A DNA stretch of 64,000 nucleotides from Pseudomonas sp. UMAB-08 (lineage in GTDB: Bacteria; Pseudomonadota; Gammaproteobacteria; Pseudomonadales; Pseudomonadaceae): contig NZ_LT607426.1 of assembly GCF_900095225.1 (NCBI RefSeq), forward strand, positions 23,979 to 87,978. The letters are read 5' to 3'. The number at the start of each line of letters is the position of its first letter. Position 1 is the stretch's first letter. The notes beneath the pieces are model-generated. The model was not told where the DNA came from, ran no database searches, and was given only the letters and a program-made list of their open reading frames with translations. The translations under genes and the position numbers were made by a program. Shown in pieces: positions 51,260 through 58,969 of the stretch.

Positions 51260-52063
51260 GTGAATAAGGTTCTGGATTTCAAACGCGGCCGGCTGCCCTT
51301 ACTGATCAGCATGCCCCACGCTGGATTGCGCCTGACCCCAGTGGTCGAGGCGGGTCTGGTGGACGCAGCACAAAGCCTGCCAGACACCGACTGGCACATC
51401 CCGCAGCTGTATGATTTCGCCAGCGAACTGGGGGCCAGCACCCTGGCGGCCGAGTATTCGCGTTTCGTCATCGACCTCAATCGCCCGGCCGATGACACGC
51501 CGTTGTATGCCGGCGCGACCACAGGCCTGTTCCCGGCGACGCTGTTTGACGGCTCACCGCTGTTCCGCGAAGGCCTGGCACCCAGCGCTGAAGAGCGCGC
51601 CCGCTATCTGGCGCTGATCTGGACCCCGTATCACCAAAGGTTGCAGCACGAACTGGCGCGGCTGCGTGACGAATTCGGCTATGCGCTGCTGTTCGATGCG
51701 CATTCCATTCGGGGCGAGATTGCGCACCTGTTTGAAGGCCGCCTGCCGGACTTCAACCTCGGTACGTTCAACGGCGCCAGCTGCAGCACAACGCTGGCCC
51801 TCGAGTTGGAAGCGGTCTGCGCATCAGCCACCGATTACACCCATGTCCTCAACGGACGCTTCAAGGGCGGCCACATCACCCGCCATTACGGTGACCCCGC
51901 GAACAACATCCATGCCGTGCAGCTGGAGCTGGTGCAAAGCACCTACATGGAAGAGTTCGAACCCTTCAAGTACCGTCCGGACCTGGCCGAGCCCACACAA
52001 GAGGTGCTGCAAAACCTGCTGCAAACACTGATCGATTGGGGACAGAAGCGCTACCCAGGCTGA
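51260..52063 (+). CDS. hutG: N-formylglutamate deformylase
   Basis: HutG hydrolyses N-formyl-L-glutamate to glutamate and formate, the last step of the pathway and partner to HutF. It has 267 aa from GTG 51260, with a strong GGAGG site. The N-terminus GRLPLLISMPHAGLRLTP includes a metal-binding His; others are in LLFDAHSIRGEI and GRFKGGHITRHYG. The presence of HutF plus this HutG type shows the five-step (formylglutamate) route. It converges with cadA, with 29 bp between them. Confidence 0.95.
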   Translation: MNKVLDFKRGRLPLLISMPHAGLRLTPVVEAGLVDAAQSLPDTDWHIPQLYDFASELGASTLAAEYSRFVIDLNRPADDTPLYAGATTGLFPATLFDGSPLFREGLAPSAEERARYLALIWTPYHQRLQHELARLRDEFGYALLFDAHSIRGEIAHLFEGRLPDFNLGTFNGASCSTTLALELEAVCASATDYTHVLNGRFKGGHITRHYGDPANNIHAVQLELVQSTYMEEFEPFKYRPDLAEPTQEVLQNLLQTLIDWGQKRYPG

Positions 52064-52092
52064 TACCGCGAAAGCCTCATGTCAGGCGACCG

Positions 52093-54369
52093 CTACTTCC
52101 TGAGCAACCGCAACCCGTTGAACACCACCAGCAAACTGACGCCCATGTCGGCAAACACAGCCATCCACATGGTTGCCATGCCGGCGAAGGTGACGATCAG
52201 GAACACCGCCTTGATCACCAGCGCGAGAATAATGTTCTGCTTGAGAATCGCAGACGTCTGACGTGACAGGCGAATAAAAGCCGGAATCTTGCGCAGATCG
52301 TCGTCCATCAAGGCGACATCGGCGGTTTCGATTGCAGTGTCCGTCCCCGCCGCCGCCATCGCGAAACCAATCTCGGCGCGGGCCAGGGCTGGCGCATCGT
52401 TGATGCCGTCTCCGACCATGCCCACGCGATGGCCCTGAGCATAAAGTGCTTCGATGGCCTGCAGTTTGTCAGTTGGCAACAGGTTGCCCTGCGCCTGATC
52501 GATGCCGACCACATCAGCAATCGCCTTCGCGGTATGCGGATTGTCGCCGGTGAGCATCATGGTTTTGATGCCCAGCGCGTGCAATTCGCGAATGGCCTCA
52601 CGGCTGCTTTCCTTGACCGTATCGGCAACCGCGAACAGCGCTATCGGGCCGAGTGAATCACACAGCAGCACCACGGATTTCCCCTGGCGCTCCAATGCGT
52701 CGAGCTTTAGCTCAAGCTCCGGCGAACACTGGCCAAGCTCTTCTACCAACCGATGGTTACCCAAGTGATAAAGCTGACCGCCCACCTCACCGCGCACACC
52801 ACGCCCGGCCAGGGCTTCGAACGCCTGGACCTCATGCAGGGTCAATTGCTGCTCAGCCGAGGCTTTGGCAATGGCCTGCGACACAGGGTGCTCGGAACGG
52901 CTGGCCAGACTGGCCGCGATGCTCCGCGTGATGTCGCTGATCCCCGGGGCATCAGGGCCTAACGCCAGGTAGTCAGTCTGCACGGGCTTGCCGTGGGTAA
53001 TGGTCCCGGTTTTATCCAGCGCCAGGTAATCGAGCTTGTGCCCGTTTTCCAGGTACACCCCGCCCTTGACCAGAATGCCTTTGCGCGCAGCTGCCGCCAG
53101 CCCGCTGACGATGGTCACCGGGGTGGAAATCACCAGCGCACAAGGGCAAGCGACCACCAACAGCACCAGCGCACGGTAGATCCAGTCGAACCAGACAGCG
53201 CCCATCAATAGCGGCGGAATCAACGCCACGGCCAAAGCCAACAGAAAGACCGCCGGGGTGTAGATTTTGGAGAAGCTGTCGACAAACCGCTGAGTCGGCG
53301 CGCGCGAACCTTGAGCCGCTTCGACCGCATGAATGATCCGCGCCAGCGTTGAGTCATTCGCCGCAGCCGTCACCCGATACTCCAGCGAGCCTGCCTGATT
53401 GATGGTGCCCGCGAAGACTTTGTCCCCAGCGGCTTTTTCTACCGGCAGGCTTTCTCCGGTGATCGGTGCCTGGTCGATGGTCGAGTTGCCCGAGACCACT
53501 TCACCGTCCAGCCCGATTCGCTCGCCCGGCCGCACGCGCAACAGCGCGCCCAACTCGACGGTTTTCACCTCTTGCTTGAGCCATGTACCGTCGGCTTGCT
53601 GCACGGTGGCCGACTCGGGGGTCAGCTGCATCAAGCCACCGATGGCGTTACGTGCCCGATCCAGAGACTTGGCTTCGATCAACTCAGCCACGGTGAACAG
53701 AAACATCACCATGGCCGCTTCCGGCCATTGACCGATCAATACTGCACCGGTCACGGCGATACTCATCAACGCATTGATGTTCAGGTTGAAGTTTTTCAGG
53801 GCAATCCAGCCCCTTTTGTAGGTGCTCAGACCGCCACTCAAGATCGCGACCAACGCCACCAGCGCTACCACCCAGTTGGGTGCCAGTTGGGCAAAATGGA
53901 TCACTTCAGACGCCAACGCCGCCACGCCCGATAAAGCCAGCGGCCACCACGGTTTTTTCACCGGCGCAGGAGCAGTCGCATCGGCACTGGCGCCCTTCTC
54001 AACCGGCTCGGCGTGCATGCCCAGCGAGCTGATCGCTTCGCAGATCGGGTCGGTAGACGGCAACTCATGCCAGACGCCCAGCAAACGGTTGATCAAGTTG
54101 AACTCAAGCTTGTGCACCCCCGCCAGCTTGCCCAGCTTGTTCTGGATCAGGGTCTGCTCGGTCGGGCAATCCATTTGCTCGATGCGGAAGCTGCTGAACT
54201 GCGCCGAGGGCGAAGTGGATTCGCTGAACTGGACGACCGCAGGCGCAGCGGCTGACGAACAACAGGTGTGCGCATGATCAGCCGCCGCATGGGGCTTGGC
54301 GTGGTGATGTTCAGAATGGTCGTGTTCGGAGTGATTGTGTTCGGAATGCGGATGTTCAGAGCGGCTCAT
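52093..54369 (-). CDS. cadA: CadA-type Cd2+/Zn2+/Pb2+ exporting P-type ATPase
   Basis: This inner-membrane P1B-2 ATPase of about 758 aa exports Cd, Zn or Pb. ATG 54369 (MSRSEHPHSE) is seven bases after AAGGA; an adjacent ATG at 54372 is also possible. The N-terminus is strikingly His-rich (SEHNHSEHDHSEHHHAKPHA) with CC pairs, then a degenerate metal-binding domain (MDCPTEQTL). The transmembrane metal site is ACPCALVIS; phosphorylation DKTGT; HP locus SRSEHPVSQAI; hinge MVGDGINDAPAL. It is divergent from cadR with a shared operator. Confidence 0.95.
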   Translation of the reverse strand: MSRSEHPHSEHNHSEHDHSEHHHAKPHAAADHAHTCCSSAAAPAVVQFSESTSPSAQFSSFRIEQMDCPTEQTLIQNKLGKLAGVHKLEFNLINRLLGVWHELPSTDPICEAISSLGMHAEPVEKGASADATAPAPVKKPWWPLALSGVAALASEVIHFAQLAPNWVVALVALVAILSGGLSTYKRGWIALKNFNLNINALMSIAVTGAVLIGQWPEAAMVMFLFTVAELIEAKSLDRARNAIGGLMQLTPESATVQQADGTWLKQEVKTVELGALLRVRPGERIGLDGEVVSGNSTIDQAPITGESLPVEKAAGDKVFAGTINQAGSLEYRVTAAANDSTLARIIHAVEAAQGSRAPTQRFVDSFSKIYTPAVFLLALAVALIPPLLMGAVWFDWIYRALVLLVVACPCALVISTPVTIVSGLAAAARKGILVKGGVYLENGHKLDYLALDKTGTITHGKPVQTDYLALGPDAPGISDITRSIAASLASRSEHPVSQAIAKASAEQQLTLHEVQAFEALAGRGVRGEVGGQLYHLGNHRLVEELGQCSPELELKLDALERQGKSVVLLCDSLGPIALFAVADTVKESSREAIRELHALGIKTMMLTGDNPHTAKAIADVVGIDQAQGNLLPTDKLQAIEALYAQGHRVGMVGDGINDAPALARAEIGFAMAAAGTDTAIETADVALMDDDLRKIPAFIRLSRQTSAILKQNIILALVIKAVFLIVTFAGMATMWMAVFADMGVSLLVVFNGLRLLRK

Positions 54370-54405
54370 CATCGAGTCCTTGAAGGTGCTTGTTGCCAAG
54401 TGAAC

Positions 54406-54426
54406 ACCCTGTAGCCACTATAGGGT
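54406..54426. promoter_or_regulatory. CadR operator / MerR-type cadA promoter
   Basis: ACCCT at 54406-54410 and AGGGT at 54422-54426 flank an imperfect palindrome with TAG...CTA inside. On the minus strand TTGACC (-35) is followed by a 19-bp spacer and TTCACT (-10). The long spacer with an inverted repeat is the hallmark of MerR-family controlled promoters, here driving cadA. Confidence 0.85.
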
Positions 54427-54452
54427 CAAGCACGTAAACGAGATTAATCCCC

Positions 54453-54899
54453 ATGAAGATTGGCGAGCTGGCGAAACTGACGGATTGCCAGGTAGAAACC
54501 ATCCGCTATTACGAACGCGAAGGCCTGCTGCCGCCGCCCGCACGCAGCGACGGCAACTATCGGGTCTACACCCAGGCGCATGTCGAACGACTGACGTTCA
54601 TCCGCAACTGCCGCAGCCTGGACATGACCCTCGAAGAAATTCGCAGCCTGCTAAGCCTGCGCGACAGCCCGCAAGACCAGTGCGAGAACGTCAATGCGCT
54701 GATCGACGAGCACATCCAGCACGTCAACGCCCGGGTGGCGAGCCTGCAAGCATTGCAGGCGCAGCTATTGGAGCTGCGTCAGCGCTGCATCGATGGCACC
54801 CTGGAGCATTGCGGGATCTTGCAGCAGCTGGAAGCCAGCGGAGGGGTTGTGGCGGCAGAGAGTGAACACTCTCATGTGGGAAGAAGCCACGGTCATTGA
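54453..54899 (+). CDS. cadR: Cadmium-responsive MerR-family regulator CadR
   Basis: CadR twists the long-spacer cadA promoter to activate export when Cd2+ (or Zn/Pb) binds. It has 148 aa. The winged HTH is MKIGELAKLTDCQVETIRYY-EREGLLPPP. Metal-binding Cys77, Cys112 and Cys120 match the CadR pattern. The C-terminal tail is His-rich (EHSHVGRSHGH), a second metal site in CadR proteins. Only 83 bp separate the cadA and cadR start codons. Confidence 0.94.
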   Translation: MKIGELAKLTDCQVETIRYYEREGLLPPPARSDGNYRVYTQAHVERLTFIRNCRSLDMTLEEIRSLLSLRDSPQDQCENVNALIDEHIQHVNARVASLQALQAQLLELRQRCIDGTLEHCGILQQLEASGGVVAAESEHSHVGRSHGH

Positions 54900-54997
54900 T
54901 CGCGGCGCTTCAAGGCACACCGCGTCGAGACATTCACGAATGAGTTCACTCCCACAAAGATCTCGAAAATCCTGTGGGAGCGATCAGGCTCAACGCC

Positions 54998-55969
54998 TCA
55001 AACAGCCATCGGCGCCGTCATCGCCGGATGGTGCTCGTACCCTTCCAGCGTAAAGTCGCCTGGCTCGATCAGCTCCAGCCACTCGGGCTGATACACACCG
55101 GTCTGGGCGAACGCTGGCACACGCTCGGAGATCACCAGTTGCGGCGCCGGGAATGGCTCGCGCTTGAGCTGTTCGTTGAGCATGTCCAGGTGGTTTTCAT
55201 AGACGTGGGCATCACCGATGAAATAGGTGAACCAGCGCGGCGTGTAGCCGGTCAGGCGACCAATCAACGACAGCAAGGCCGCGCCTTCGGTCAGGTTGAA
55301 CGGCGTACCCAGCCCGAGATCGTTGGAGCGGATGTACAGCGTCAGGGAGATCTCGCGAGTCTCCTGGTTCGGGTGGAACTGGTAGAGCAGGTGGCACGGC
55401 GGCAGCGCCATTTCATCGAGCTGGGCGCAGTTCCAGCCGTGGAACAGAATCCGGCGACTGCCTGGGTCTTTGATGATGGTGTCGACGCACTGGCGAATCT
55501 GGTCGATGGCCTTGTACAGCACGACGTAGGGCTGGCCGTCTTCTTCGGACTGAGCGATCTGCTGATAACCCTGGCTGATTGCCAGTTCGATGGCCGCAGG
55601 ATTGCTGGTCTCAATCCTTTTGTAGGCTGGCCATTTGCGCCACTGCACACCGTAGATTTCGCCCAGATCGTCTTCGCCCTTACGGAACGGATTGTCCAGC
55701 CACTGCGCATTTTCGTTGGCGTTCTGGTCCCAGACCTTGCAGCCCAGCGCGCGGAATTCGGCGGCATTGTTCACGCCACGCAGAAAACCGACCATTTCGC
55801 CTATGGCCGACTTGAAGGCCATGCGCCGGGTGGTGATCGCCGGGAAACCTTCCTTCAGGTCATAACGCAACATCGCGCCGGGAAAACTGATGGTTTTCAC
55901 CCCGGTACGGTTGGCCTGCAAGGTCCCGTTCTTGATCACATGGGCGACTAAATCCAGATATTGCTTCAT
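54998..55969 (-). CDS. thyA: Thymidylate synthase ThyA
   Basis: ThyA methylates dUMP to dTMP using methylene-tetrahydrofolate. It has 323 aa, about 60 longer than E. coli ThyA, owing to an insert near residues 95-160 (including TSNPAAIELAISQGYQQIAQ). The nucleophile Cys192 lies in LDEMALPPCHLLYQFH; substrate sites NRTGVKTISFPGAMLRYDL and NLTEGAALLSLIGRLTGY are present. It follows lgt on the same strand after 51 bp, as in many bacteria. Confidence 0.96.
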   Translation of the reverse strand: MKQYLDLVAHVIKNGTLQANRTGVKTISFPGAMLRYDLKEGFPAITTRRMAFKSAIGEMVGFLRGVNNAAEFRALGCKVWDQNANENAQWLDNPFRKGEDDLGEIYGVQWRKWPAYKRIETSNPAAIELAISQGYQQIAQSEEDGQPYVVLYKAIDQIRQCVDTIIKDPGSRRILFHGWNCAQLDEMALPPCHLLYQFHPNQETREISLTLYIRSNDLGLGTPFNLTEGAALLSLIGRLTGYTPRWFTYFIGDAHVYENHLDMLNEQLKREPFPAPQLVISERVPAFAQTGVYQPEWLELIEPGDFTLEGYEHHPAMTAPMAV

Positions 55970-55991
55970 AAATTACCTGTATCGGTGAACT

Positions 55992-56012
55992 CGCCGGGCA
56001 GTAACCCCGGCG
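55992..56012 (-). other. Hairpin between lgt and thyA
   Basis: CGCCGGG and CCCGGCG pair around CAGTAAC, 9 bases downstream of the lgt stop on the transcribed strand. No T-run follows in the minus direction, so it may moderate rather than end lgt-thyA readthrough. Confidence 0.4.
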
Positions 56013-56020
56013 TTTCAGTG

Positions 56021-56833
56021 TTAAACCGCAGCGTTTTTGGCCGAGGGAGCGCGGTGATAAGCCAGCCAGATCAACAACAGACCGCCGATAATCATCGGCA
56101 GGCTAAGGATCTGACCCATGGTGACCCAGCCCCAAGCTAGGTAGCCCAGCTGCGCATCCGGCACGCGGACGAATTCGACGACAAAGCGGAAAATCCCGTA
56201 AAACAGGGCGAACATCCCCGAAACGGCCATCGTTGGGCGTGGTTTACGCGAGAACAGCCAGAGAATCAGGAACAGCGCCACGCCTTCCAGAGCGAACTGA
56301 TACAGCTGCGACGGATGACGCGCCAACTGCGCCGGATCGCTGAACGGCGGGAAGACCATCGCCCACGGCACATCGGTCGGCTTGCCCCACAACTCGGCGT
56401 TGATGAAGTTGCCAATGCGCCCGGCGCCCAAACCAATCGGCACCATGGGTGCGATGAAATCCATCAGTTCGAAGAACGACTTGCCGTTGCGTTTGCCGAA
56501 CCACCAGGCCGCCAGCATCACGCCGATAAACCCGCCGTGGAACGCCATGCCGCCTTTCCAGACTTCGAAAATCAACAGCGGATTGGCGATATACGCGCTC
56601 AAATCGTAGAACAGCACGTAACCCAGTCGGCCACCGACGATCACACCCATGGCGAGCCAAAAGATCAGATCGGAGAGCTTTTCCTTGGTCCAGGTCGGGT
56701 CGAAACGGTTCATGCGGCGTGAAGCGAGCAACCAGGCACCGCCAATACCAACCAGGTACATCAAGCCGTACCAATGGATTTTCAGCGGGCCAATGGCCAA
56801 TGCAACCGGATCAATCTGCGGGTAAGGCAGCAT
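56021..56833 (-). CDS. lgt: Prolipoprotein diacylglyceryl transferase
   Basis: Lgt transfers diacylglycerol from phosphatidylglycerol to the lipobox Cys of prolipoproteins, the first step of lipoprotein maturation in the inner membrane. It has 270 aa with about seven helices. The signature GLGAGRIGNFINAELWGKPTD carries the essential Arg and Asn; HGGFIGVMLAAWWFGK and IHWYGLMYLVGIGGAW are also typical. The C-terminal half (RPTMAVSGMFALFYGIFRFV) is conserved. Confidence 0.97.
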   Translation of the reverse strand: MLPYPQIDPVALAIGPLKIHWYGLMYLVGIGGAWLLASRRMNRFDPTWTKEKLSDLIFWLAMGVIVGGRLGYVLFYDLSAYIANPLLIFEVWKGGMAFHGGFIGVMLAAWWFGKRNGKSFFELMDFIAPMVPIGLGAGRIGNFINAELWGKPTDVPWAMVFPPFSDPAQLARHPSQLYQFALEGVALFLILWLFSRKPRPTMAVSGMFALFYGIFRFVVEFVRVPDAQLGYLAWGWVTMGQILSLPMIIGGLLLIWLAYHRAPSAKNAAV

Positions 56834-56869
56834 TGCGACTCCTCAAATAAAACGCTCTAGTCACTAGAG

Positions 56870-57655
56870 CTACTGAACCAGAAAGCTTATACCCACGCAC
56901 AGCAGCAGCGTGGCGAACATTCGTTTCAACAAGCGTGGCGACAGTTTATGCGCCAGCCGGGCGCCGAAGCGCGCAAAAATCATACTGGTCAAGGCGATGC
57001 CCAGCAGCGCCGGCAAGTAAATGAAGCCCAGGCTGTGCGCAGGCAGCCTCGCGTCATGCCAGCCCAGGACCATGAAGCTCAGGGCGCTGGCCACCGCAAT
57101 CGGGAAGCCACAGGCCGACGAGGTTGCCACTGCCTGCTGCATCGGCACGCTGCGCCAGATCAGAAACGGCACGGTCAGCGAGCCGCCACCGATGCCGAAG
57201 ATGGCCGAGGCCCAGCCGAGAACAGTGCCCGCGAGTGTCAGACCCACCTTGCCCGGCACGCCGCGACTGGCCTTGGGCTTGAACTCGGCAAGTAACTGCA
57301 ACGCCACCAACACGGCGAACACGCCAATGATTTTTTGCAGGTGCGGGCCGGCGATGGCTTTCGCCGTCAGCGCGCCAAACCCGGCACCCACGAGAATACC
57401 CACGGTCATCCAGATAAAAATCGGCCAACGCACCGCACCGAGACGGTGATGCTCTCGCACCGCGTTGATCGAGGTAAAAATGATGGTTGCCAGCGATGTG
57501 CCAACGGCCAGGTGGGTCAATATCGACGGATCGAAGCCTTGCAACGTGAAACTGTAGACCAGCACCGGAACGATGATGATCCCGCCACCCACACCAAACA
57601 GCCCCGCCAGCACGCCGGCACCAGCGCCCAACAGCAAATAGAGCAGGAATTCCAT
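56870..57655 (-). CDS. TSUP (TauE/SafE-like) membrane transporter
   Basis: This integral membrane protein of 261 aa has about eight helices. Two repeated halves carry the family motifs GLFGVGGGIIIVPVLVY and AIFGIGGGSLTVPFLIW. TSUP proteins move sulfite, sulfoacetate or other organosulfur/organic anions; the substrate here cannot be read from sequence. It lies upstream of lgt on the same strand with a 36 bp gap, so it may be cotranscribed. Confidence 0.9.
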   Translation of the reverse strand: MEFLLYLLLGAGAGVLAGLFGVGGGIIIVPVLVYSFTLQGFDPSILTHLAVGTSLATIIFTSINAVREHHRLGAVRWPIFIWMTVGILVGAGFGALTAKAIAGPHLQKIIGVFAVLVALQLLAEFKPKASRGVPGKVGLTLAGTVLGWASAIFGIGGGSLTVPFLIWRSVPMQQAVATSSACGFPIAVASALSFMVLGWHDARLPAHSLGFIYLPALLGIALTSMIFARFGARLAHKLSPRLLKRMFATLLLCVGISFLVQ

Positions 57656-57771
57656 GGGTGTCCCTCAAATCAGTCCGGCATGGTAACGGAAGCACGGCAC
57701 TCAGCTCTAGCGGCGAGCGATGTGATGTACGCTTGATCCGTAAGGTAGAGTGAAGAAAAAAGGAGTCCCGC

Positions 57772-58518
57772 ATGTGCCTGATTGTCTTCGCCTGGCGCCC
57801 CGCCCACCGACAGCCATTGATCGTCGCCGCCAACCGCGATGAGTTCTATGCCCGCCCGACCCAGCCGCTGGCCCAGTGGCCTGAGGCACCCGGCGTGTAT
57901 GCCGGCCGCGACCTTGAGGCTGGCGGGACCTGGCTGGGCATTGGCGCTCACGGACGCTTTGCCGCCTTGACCAATATCCGCAATCCGAATCAGCCGCTGG
58001 GGCGTCGTTCTCGCGGCGAGCTGGTGGCGCAATTTTTGTGTGGCGAACAATCGATGGAGGGCTATCTGGCCGAAGTGGTGGGCCGCTACGATGAATACGC
58101 AGGCTTCAATCTGTTGCTCGGGAATGCCGAAGCGCTGTATTACCTGAGCGCTGTGAATCCGCACCCGCAACGCCTGGAAGAAGGCGTCTATGGCGTGTCG
58201 AACGCAAGCCTGGATACGCCGTGGCCGAAACTACAGAAAGCCAAGGCCGCCCTCGTCGCGCAACTGGATGACCCGCAGCCGTCGTGGCTTCTGACCTTGC
58301 TGCGAGATCCGGCGACAGCGCCGTTCGCTGACTTGCCCGATACCGGCGTGGGCTTGGCCACAGAGAGTTTACTGTCGAGCGTATTCATCGCCAGCCCCAG
58401 CTACGGCACCCGCGCCAGCAGCGCGCTGATCGTCAACGCCGACGGCAGCCGCCATTTCATCGAGCACAGCTTCGGACCCTATGGCGGGCACTTGGGTGAG
58501 GTTGAGTTGCGGGTTTAG
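57772..58518 (+). CDS. NRDE family (TANGO2-like) protein
   Basis: This cytoplasmic protein has 248 aa. The N-terminus MCLIVFAWRPAHRQPLIVAA followed by NRDEFYARPTQPL contains the name-giving NRDE motif and the conserved Cys2. Other blocks: GRDLEAGGTWLGIGAHGRFA, LTNIRNPNQPLGRRSRGELV and GVYGVSNASLDTPWPKLQ. The fold is N-terminal-nucleophile-like; eukaryotic TANGO2 has been linked to haem/lipid handling but no bacterial activity is settled. AAGGAG precedes the ATG. It stands alone, divergent from the TSUP gene. Confidence 0.9.
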   Translation: MCLIVFAWRPAHRQPLIVAANRDEFYARPTQPLAQWPEAPGVYAGRDLEAGGTWLGIGAHGRFAALTNIRNPNQPLGRRSRGELVAQFLCGEQSMEGYLAEVVGRYDEYAGFNLLLGNAEALYYLSAVNPHPQRLEEGVYGVSNASLDTPWPKLQKAKAALVAQLDDPQPSWLLTLLRDPATAPFADLPDTGVGLATESLLSSVFIASPSYGTRASSALIVNADGSRHFIEHSFGPYGGHLGEVELRV

Positions 58519-58969
58519 GGCGTTGGCGTCACTCCCTTGTAGGCGCTGCCGAAGACTGCGAATCGGGCCGGGTTCCGGCCGAAGCAGTCGCAAAATGGCT
58601 GGATTCACTCCCGCATGAAGGTCCTCCGGGTCGAACGCGACCCCGGCCTTTCGCAGGCAAGTCAGCTACGGCCTAGCGGGCAGAGGCCGAGACCGTGTGG
58701 GCAATACTTTTGCACGGGCTTCCGAATGGTCTTCGCAGACAAGTCTGCTCCTACGGCCTAGCGGCCAGAAGCGGAGACCGTGTGGGCACAATGCTTTTGA
58801 TAGGTAGGAGCTGACTTGTCTGCGAATAAGCCCGGCACGGGCTTCCGGCAGGTTTGGGTTTGACCCTAATTGAGGGGCAAGACGGTATCTACAGTAAGCC
58901 GCGGCACCTTGTAAGAGCATGGGGACGCCCAGTCCTTACCCGCGATGGCTGAGTGTCAGACGCTGAAGG
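58519..58969. repeat. 451 bp repeat-rich intergenic region with an 85-bp direct repeat and REP arms
   Basis: No gene is seen. A block beginning CTACGGCCTAGCGG (58666) recurs at 58751 (period 85 bp), each running through GAGACCGTGTGGGCA to CTTTTG. GCACGGGCTTCCG occurs after the first copy and again near 58837. REP-type arms are interspersed: TGTAGGCGCTGCCGAAG near 58539, AGACAAGTCTGCTCCTACGG near 58738, and GTAGGAGCTGACTTGTCTGC near 58804. This is a decayed cluster of REP units lying in the gap between the convergent NRDE and ptsP genes. Confidence 0.75.

Noticed and set aside
54900..54997. Possible REPIN between cadR and thyA (tgagttcactcccaca ... tgtgggagcgatca)
   Set aside because: Arms are short and partly degenerate; at most a REP relic, so it was not listed as a feature.
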